This document shows positions 5,361 to 9,349 of a stretch of 9,349 nucleotides of DNA, in pieces. The stretch is from an uncultured Collinsella sp. Lineage in GTDB: Bacteria > Actinomycetota > Coriobacteriia > Coriobacteriales > Coriobacteriaceae. The position numbers were made by a program, and so were the translations under genes. A model generated the notes under the pieces. The model saw nothing but the letters and a program-made list of their open reading frames with translations. It did not search any database and was not told where the DNA came from. Every line of letters starts with the position of its first letter. Positions within the stretch are counted from its first letter, which is position 1. The stretch is taken from contig CAAFMM010000489.1 in assembly GCA_900764025.1 (NCBI GenBank), positions 1 to 9,349 of the forward strand, read 5' to 3'.

Positions 5361-6740
5361 TTAGAGCGTGATGATATCCGAGATATCGAGGGCCTGAGCG
5401 TCGGCGGCATCGTGCGTGGCAAGCAACAGTATGCGGCCGTCGAGCAAGTCGAGCACGACCTCGGTCGTCGCATCGCGCGCGGCGGCATCCAGGCCGGTAA
5501 AGGGCTCGTCAAGAATCACCGCGCCGCCCGGGCACAGCAGGGCTCGAGCGATCTCGACGCGGCGGCGCTGCCCGCCCGAAAGCTCGGCCATGCGGGCATG
5601 CACATCGATCCCCGGTACCAGCAGGCGCAACAGGGCTGCGGCGCTCGAGGCATCCACGCGCACGTCGGCACATACCAGCACGTTATCCAGGGCAGAAGCG
5701 CCCTCTACTAGGCGCGCGTCCTGAAACACCATCGAGCACGGTGCGCATTCCCCCGCCGCCAGCGCAAGCAGCGTCGACTTGCCCACGCCCGAGGTGCCCA
5801 TCACGCAGGCGCGCCCACCGGCGGGCACACGAAGCACCAGTCCGTCGAGCGCCGGAGCCCAGGGAGCGCGATCGCCCACGGCGAGCGCAAGCTCCGCAGC
5901 AGCCCTGCCGCCAGCAGAGCCGCCTGCACGTCCGCGAGGACAACGCCCATGCGCCCGCACAGCAGCACGCCATGCTGCGGGCCCCGAAGCCCGCAGCAGC
6001 CACACCAGCACGCGCTCGCATGCCCACGATGCCGCCACGACCAACACGGTCCACGCCAACAGGTCAGCCGTCTCGATGAGCAGCTTCGCCTGATAGATGC
6101 GCTCACCCACGGTGCCCACCGCCATGCCGATCAGCTCCGCTGCCACGCCGGCCTTCCAGCTCATGCCGATCACGGCGCGGGCGCACGAAAGCACAAACGG
6201 CAGGACTTCGCGCCAGGTATGGGCGCAAAACAGTCGCCAGCCCCGCACGCCATGCAGACGAAACATCTGCTCCAGCGGCTGATCAACCTGCGTCAAACCC
6301 TCGGCCAGCGAAAAATACACGCCCGGCAGCGCCATCAAAAAGACCGCCGCAATGCTCACACGCGCCGACCCCAGCCAAATGAGCAGCAGGACCACTACGC
6401 AGGCAACCGGCGTCGCCTTAACAAACGAAAGCACCGGCGCCACCAGGTGCGCAAACGCCCACGACCGCACCGAGGCTCCCGCCAGCGCGCCACCACACAC
6501 CGCGGCAAGCGCCAGCCCGCCCAGTATCCGCGCGCCCGAGCCCACCAAAATCGCCCAGGTACCGCCATCGCACACCAGGCGCAGCAGCGCCAAGGCAACA
6601 GCACCCGGCCCCGGCAAGATCAGCGGCTGCGCCACCAGCGCCGCCGCGAAGACCCACGCGGCAAGCCAAAAGGCGGCAACGGCACCTGCTGCCGCCACCG
6701 CCTTCATACGCTCTATCATTTGTCGAGCAAACGCACGCAC
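5361..6740 (-). CDS. ABC importer permease and ATPase read as one polypeptide (TauC/SsuC-TauB/SsuB type)
   Basis: A 459-residue ORF with two halves. Residues 1-250 form a membrane permease of the nitrate/sulfonate/taurine class, with hydrophobic helices and a cytoplasmic coupling region near 155-205 (EQMFRLHGVRGWRLF...WKAGVAAELIG). Residues from about 283 form a compact ATPase: Walker A GTSGVGKST (315-323), Q-loop glutamine 340, signature LSGGQ (387-391), Walker B VILDEP (408-413), H-loop histidine 443. ATP hydrolysis would drive uptake of the solute delivered by the lipoprotein encoded just upstream. The start is GTG, 3 nt after the preceding stop, with GGAG 6 nt before it (6747-6750), which suggests translational coupling. 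Permease and ATPase are normally separate proteins in this class. The Arg/Gly-rich linker (about 252-281) has poor coding character in this frame, so the fusion may be due to indels. The substrate is unknown. No clear terminator follows. Confidence 0.8.
   Translation of the reverse strand: MRAFARQMIERMKAVAAAGAVAAFWLAAWVFAAALVAQPLILPGPGAVALALLRLVCDGGTWAILVGSGARILGGLALAAVCGGALAGASVRSWAFAHLVAPVLSFVKATPVACVVVLLLIWLGSARVSIAAVFLMALPGVYFSLAEGLTQVDQPLEQMFRLHGVRGWRLFCAHTWREVLPFVLSCARAVIGMSWKAGVAAELIGMAVGTVGERIYQAKLLIETADLLAWTVLVVAASWACERVLVWLLRASGPAAWRAAVRAHGRCPRGRAGGSAGGRAAAELALAVGDRAPWAPALDGLVLRVPAGGRACVMGTSGVGKSTLLALAAGECAPCSMVFQDARLVEGASALDNVLVCADVRVDASSAAALLRLLVPGIDVHARMAELSGGQRRRVEIARALLCPGGAVILDEPFTGLDAAARDATTEVVLDLLDGRILLLATHDAADAQALDISDIITL
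5895..5985 (-). other. Suspected reading-frame displacement at the permease-ATPase junction
   Basis: In the frame that joins the two halves, this stretch encodes an Arg/Gly/Ala-rich linker, and fewer than half of its codons end in G or C. In an alternative minus-strand frame the same bases read MGVVLADVQAALLAAG from an ATG at 5948-5950, with about 15 of 18 codons ending in G or C and a typical ATPase-like opening. This is what one or two indels would produce. It may mean that separate, overlapping permease and ATPase genes were merged. Confidence 0.45.
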
Positions 6741-6743
6741 GGG

Positions 6744-7802
6744 CTACTCCATGTAGTAGAAATCGTTAGCCGGGAGCTTGCCGCCCACGGCGCTCGGATC
6801 CGCATCGGCCAGCACCTGCAGGTACCCACCGAGCGCGGCCTTCATATCCTTCCCCGTCTGACACACGAGCATGCACCCGGGAATCGCCTTTTCGGCAATC
6901 GTGGCGTTATCCACGATGCCTGCATCGACCACGGCCTGAGCCCAGTCCGCCGGCGCCGCATTGACGGCCTTCACGCTCGCCGCATGGCGGCTCAAGAACT
7001 CCGCCACGGCCTCGGGATGTTCCTCGGCAAACGCGCGGCGCAACACGGTCACGCCCGTCAGCAGGCGCGAGCCCGTGTCTCCTGCCAGCTCGTCCCACAC
7101 ATCGGTCAGGCTCACCGGTGCCGACAGCTTGCCCTCGCTCTTGGCGATGGCCGCCGTCTTGAACGGCTCGGGCAGCACGCCCACGGCAGACGGATCGGCA
7201 AGCAACGCCGACAGTACCTCGGTGGGCTCGCTCTTAAACTCAAGCGCCACCTGGCCGGTCAGGCCCGCGCGCTCCAACAGGTAGTTCATGACGTACTCCG
7301 GCGTGGTGCCCTTGCCCGTCATATAGACAGTATGGCCCGCCAGATCGCCAAACGAGGCCACACTCGCGTCGCCCGTCACAACGTTCAGCACGCCCAGCGT
7401 GTTGATGTCGATGACCTGTACCGCGCCCTCGGTCTTGTTGTAGAGAACGCTCGCCACGTTGGCGGGCACCAGGGCAATGTCGATATCGCCCTGAATAACC
7501 TTGGGCACAATCTCGTCGGCGGCAGTGTTGATAGCAAAGTCGAACTCATTGTCCGTCTCGCCATCGGCAGCCTGGTCCATAAACTGCACCAGGCCAATCG
7601 AGGTCGGGCCCTTGAGCGAGGCGACGTGCACCTCGACCGGCTCGGCAGCAGAACTGCCCGCAGCAGACCCGGCAGCCGAGCCCGCGGCGGACCCGGCACC
7701 GGCAGCCCCGCCGCCACAGCCCGCGAGCGCAAGCGACAGGGCGCCCACGGCGAGCGCCGAGGCAAACCCCCGGCGCGACATTTCAACATCAAACGCGCGC
7801 AT
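6744..7802 (-). CDS. Substrate-binding lipoprotein of an NMT1/TauA-type ABC importer
   Basis: A 352-residue solute-binding protein. The N-terminus has a twin-arginine-like SRRGFA (9-14), a hydrophobic stretch and the lipobox LAGC with the lipidated cysteine at 29. A Gly/Ala/Ser-rich tether (about 30-53) follows, placing the domain outside the membrane. The mature part follows the NMT1/THI5-like pattern: LKGPTSIGL (63-71), IQGDIDIALVPANVAS (103-118), TGKGTTPEYVMNYLLERAG (162-180) and a proline-rich hinge GVLPEPF (208-214). It would hand its ligand to the permease-ATPase encoded immediately downstream. The ligand is not predictable; relatives bind sulfonates, nitrate, thiamine precursors or other small organics. 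Two cysteines (310, 314) lie near the C-terminus. Start ATG 7802 lies 2 nt after the hydrogenase stop; a GAGGGG is 11 nt upstream. An internal ATG at 7781 is a possible alternative. The frame is open to 8048 but only as a shadow of the hydrogenase gene. Confidence 0.85.
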   Translation of the reverse strand: MRAFDVEMSRRGFASALAVGALSLALAGCGGGAAGAGSAAGSAAGSAAGSSAAEPVEVHVASLKGPTSIGLVQFMDQAADGETDNEFDFAINTAADEIVPKVIQGDIDIALVPANVASVLYNKTEGAVQVIDINTLGVLNVVTGDASVASFGDLAGHTVYMTGKGTTPEYVMNYLLERAGLTGQVALEFKSEPTEVLSALLADPSAVGVLPEPFKTAAIAKSEGKLSAPVSLTDVWDELAGDTGSRLLTGVTVLRRAFAEEHPEAVAEFLSRHAASVKAVNAAPADWAQAVVDAGIVDNATIAEKAIPGCMLVCQTGKDMKAALGGYLQVLADADPSAVGGKLPANDFYYME

Positions 7803-7804
7803 CG

Positions 7805-9349
7805 CTAGCACGTCCCCTCGTTGGGCATCGTCCATGCGTGATGGTCGGTATGCAGCAGCTCCTCGGCCAGCGGCGAGAGCGGCTCGCCCAAGAACTCGCG
7901 GTAGCACGCCTGGACATCGGGATTCTCGTGCGAGAAGCGAATGTCCGCAGCGGCATCCAGGCCCCACAGCACCTGGCCGCGCTCGGCTGCCAGCTCGCAG
8001 CCGTCGTGGATGGGCTGACCGCCGCCACCGACGCAGCCGCCCGGGCACGCCATGACCTCAACGAAGTCATAGCTCACGCGGCCATCGCGAATCGCGTCGA
8101 GCAGACGGGCGGCGTTGCCCAGCCCGTGTGCCACGGCGACGCGCACCCCGGTGCCATCGATATCGGCCACGGCTTCCTTCCAGCCGTCCAGGCCGCGCAC
8201 ATCGGTAAAGAAGTCGGCGTCGGGGTTCTTGCCCGTCACCAGGTAATATGCCGAGCGCACGGCGGCCTCCATCACGCCGCCCGTGGCGCCAAAGATCACA
8301 CCCGCGCCCGTGCCAAAGCCCAGCGGCGTATCGAGCGGCTCCTCAACCAGCGTGTCCACACTCACGTGGCTCGCGCGGATCATGCGCACCATCTCGCGCA
8401 CCGTCAGTGCAACGTCCACATCGGGCGTGCCGTCCTCGCCCACCATGCTCGGCAGCGCGCACTCGGCCTTCTTGGCCGTGCACGGCATCACGGACACCAC
8501 GAACAGGCGCTCGGGCTCCACGCTCAGCGCCTTGGCGTAGTAGGTCTTGGCGATGGCGCCGAACATCTGCTGCGGCGACTTTGACGTGGACAGGCTGTCG
8601 ACAAACTCGGGGTAACGTGCCTTCACAAAGCGTACCCAGCCCGGGCAGCAGCTCGTAAACATGGGCCAACCGCGGCTATCGCCCTCACCCTTGGCTGCGA
8701 CACCCAGGCGCTCGAGCAGCTCGGAACCTTCCTCCATAATGGTGAGGTCGGCCGAGAAATCGGTGTCGAACACGTACTCAAAGCCAACGCGGCGCAGTGC
8801 GCAGGCCAAGCGCTCAACGGTGGCCTCCTCGCGCGGAATGCCGAGCTCTTCACCCCAGGCGCTACGCACGGCCGGCGCAATCTGCACCAGCACGATCTTA
8901 TCGGGATCGGCGAGAGCATCGAACACGGTCTCGGTATCGTCACGCTCGCGTAGGGCGCCCGTCGGGCAATGCGTGATGCACTGACCGCACGCGACGCAAT
9001 CGGTCTTGCCGATCGGCGCACGCCCGCGGGTGCCCACGGCGGTATGCGTGGCGCGGTTGGTCAGGTCCCAAATCCCTAAGCCCTGCACGCTCTCGCACAC
9101 CTTGATGCAGCGCATGCATTTGATGCACTTGTCGTTATCGCGGATGATGGGGAAATCGAAGTCCCAGCCCTCGCGCGCTAGGTGCTGCTCGTACGGCAGA
9201 TAGAAGACGCCCAGGTCGTTGGCGATGGTCTGCAGGTTGCAGTTACCACTGCGCACGCAGCTCGTACAGCGCGAGTCGTGCTGGGACAGCAGCAGCTGCA
9301 CGTTGGTGCGTCGCGCCTCGCGGGCTTTGGGGCTGTTGGTGCGGACCAC
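7805..9349 (-). CDS. hydA: [FeFe] hydrogenase catalytic subunit, N-terminus off window
   Basis: 514 codons of a group A, CpI-like [FeFe] hydrogenase; the gene starts beyond the right edge. About 60-70 residues carrying the usual [2Fe-2S] domain are probably missing. Numbering from the first visible codon, HDSRCTSCVRSGNC supplies the His-Cys3 4Fe-4S ligands (H24, C28, C31, C37). Two ferredoxin motifs follow (C75/78/81/85 and C118/121/124/128). H-cluster motifs are TSCCPGW (C234, C235), MPCTAKK (C290) and EVMACPGGCVGGGGQP (C435, C439). By alignment with CpI as I recall it, the proton-relay residues E207, E210, C234 and S254 are kept, so the enzyme should be active if the H-cluster is built. It interconverts protons and H2 in the cytosol, probably with ferredoxin. 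The small-subunit-like C-terminal domain is complete. The maturases HydE, HydF and HydG are not in view. The stop lies 2 nt before the lipoprotein gene. Confidence 0.95.
   Translation of the reverse strand: MVRTNSPKAREARRTNVQLLLSQHDSRCTSCVRSGNCNLQTIANDLGVFYLPYEQHLAREGWDFDFPIIRDNDKCIKCMRCIKVCESVQGLGIWDLTNRATHTAVGTRGRAPIGKTDCVACGQCITHCPTGALRERDDTETVFDALADPDKIVLVQIAPAVRSAWGEELGIPREEATVERLACALRRVGFEYVFDTDFSADLTIMEEGSELLERLGVAAKGEGDSRGWPMFTSCCPGWVRFVKARYPEFVDSLSTSKSPQQMFGAIAKTYYAKALSVEPERLFVVSVMPCTAKKAECALPSMVGEDGTPDVDVALTVREMVRMIRASHVSVDTLVEEPLDTPLGFGTGAGVIFGATGGVMEAAVRSAYYLVTGKNPDADFFTDVRGLDGWKEAVADIDGTGVRVAVAHGLGNAARLLDAIRDGRVSYDFVEVMACPGGCVGGGGQPIHDGCELAAERGQVLWGLDAAADIRFSHENPDVQACYREFLGEPLSPLAEELLHTDHHAWTMPNEGTC

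Noticed and set aside
5949..7808. 619-codon open frame on the plus strand
   Set aside because: Lies antisense to the lipoprotein and permease genes, is rich in Arg, His and Gln, and has no recognisable domain. Long antisense frames are expected in GC-rich DNA.
7803..8048. Longer lipoprotein ORF starting at 8048
   Set aside because: Overlaps the hydrogenase C-terminal domain in another frame and would bury the signal peptide and lipobox.

Overview
The window is GC-rich, with coding frames that strongly favour G or C at third codon positions. It carries genes typical of a strictly anaerobic, gut-type actinobacterium. An oxygen-sensitive [FeFe] hydrogenase, a lactaldehyde reductase and the general gene style suggest class Coriobacteriia, probably close to Collinsella. 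That placement is inference from gene content and style; no rRNA or marker gene is present.

Layout, left to right. (1) 1-715, minus strand: most of a lactaldehyde reductase (fucO), whose C-terminus lies beyond the left edge. A LacI-like imperfect palindrome lies upstream. (2) 881-1597, minus: a YoaK-type DUF1275 membrane protein, followed by a strong hairpin. (3) 1851-3992, plus: a YgiQ-type (UPF0313) radical SAM protein with basic low-complexity tails at both ends. It is divergent from the yoaK-like gene, and a perfect 12-bp inverted repeat lies between them. (4) 3989-4900, minus: a CPBP (CAAX-like) intramembrane protease that overlaps the YgiQ gene tail to tail by four bases. (5) 4924-5145, minus: an orphan RelB/DinJ-like antitoxin whose last 15 codons are made of a palindromic repeat. 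Its upstream region (5146-5360) holds a long-armed inverted repeat and a tandem 10-bp motif. (6) 5361-9349, minus: a tightly packed gene set of [FeFe] hydrogenase (5' end beyond the right edge), a lipoprotein substrate-binding protein, and a permease-ATPase ORF. The gaps are 2 and 3 nt.

The last block is the most system-like. A monomeric-type, ferredoxin-domain-bearing [FeFe] hydrogenase is followed almost without gap by a complete NMT1/TauA-type importer, which implies co-expression. Uptake of one unidentified small solute may therefore be tied to hydrogen metabolism. The permease and ATPase are read as one polypeptide, but composition around 5895-5985 suggests the true reading frame there differs. 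The fusion may therefore come from an indel.

A second theme is a set of three intergenic palindromes (845-877, 1779-1813, 4920-4950) with unrelated arms but a shared GGGAC-type core. They look like dispersed REP-like elements, and one of them has become protein-coding at the 3' end of the antitoxin gene. No tRNA, rRNA, CRISPR array, insertion sequence or phage gene was seen.
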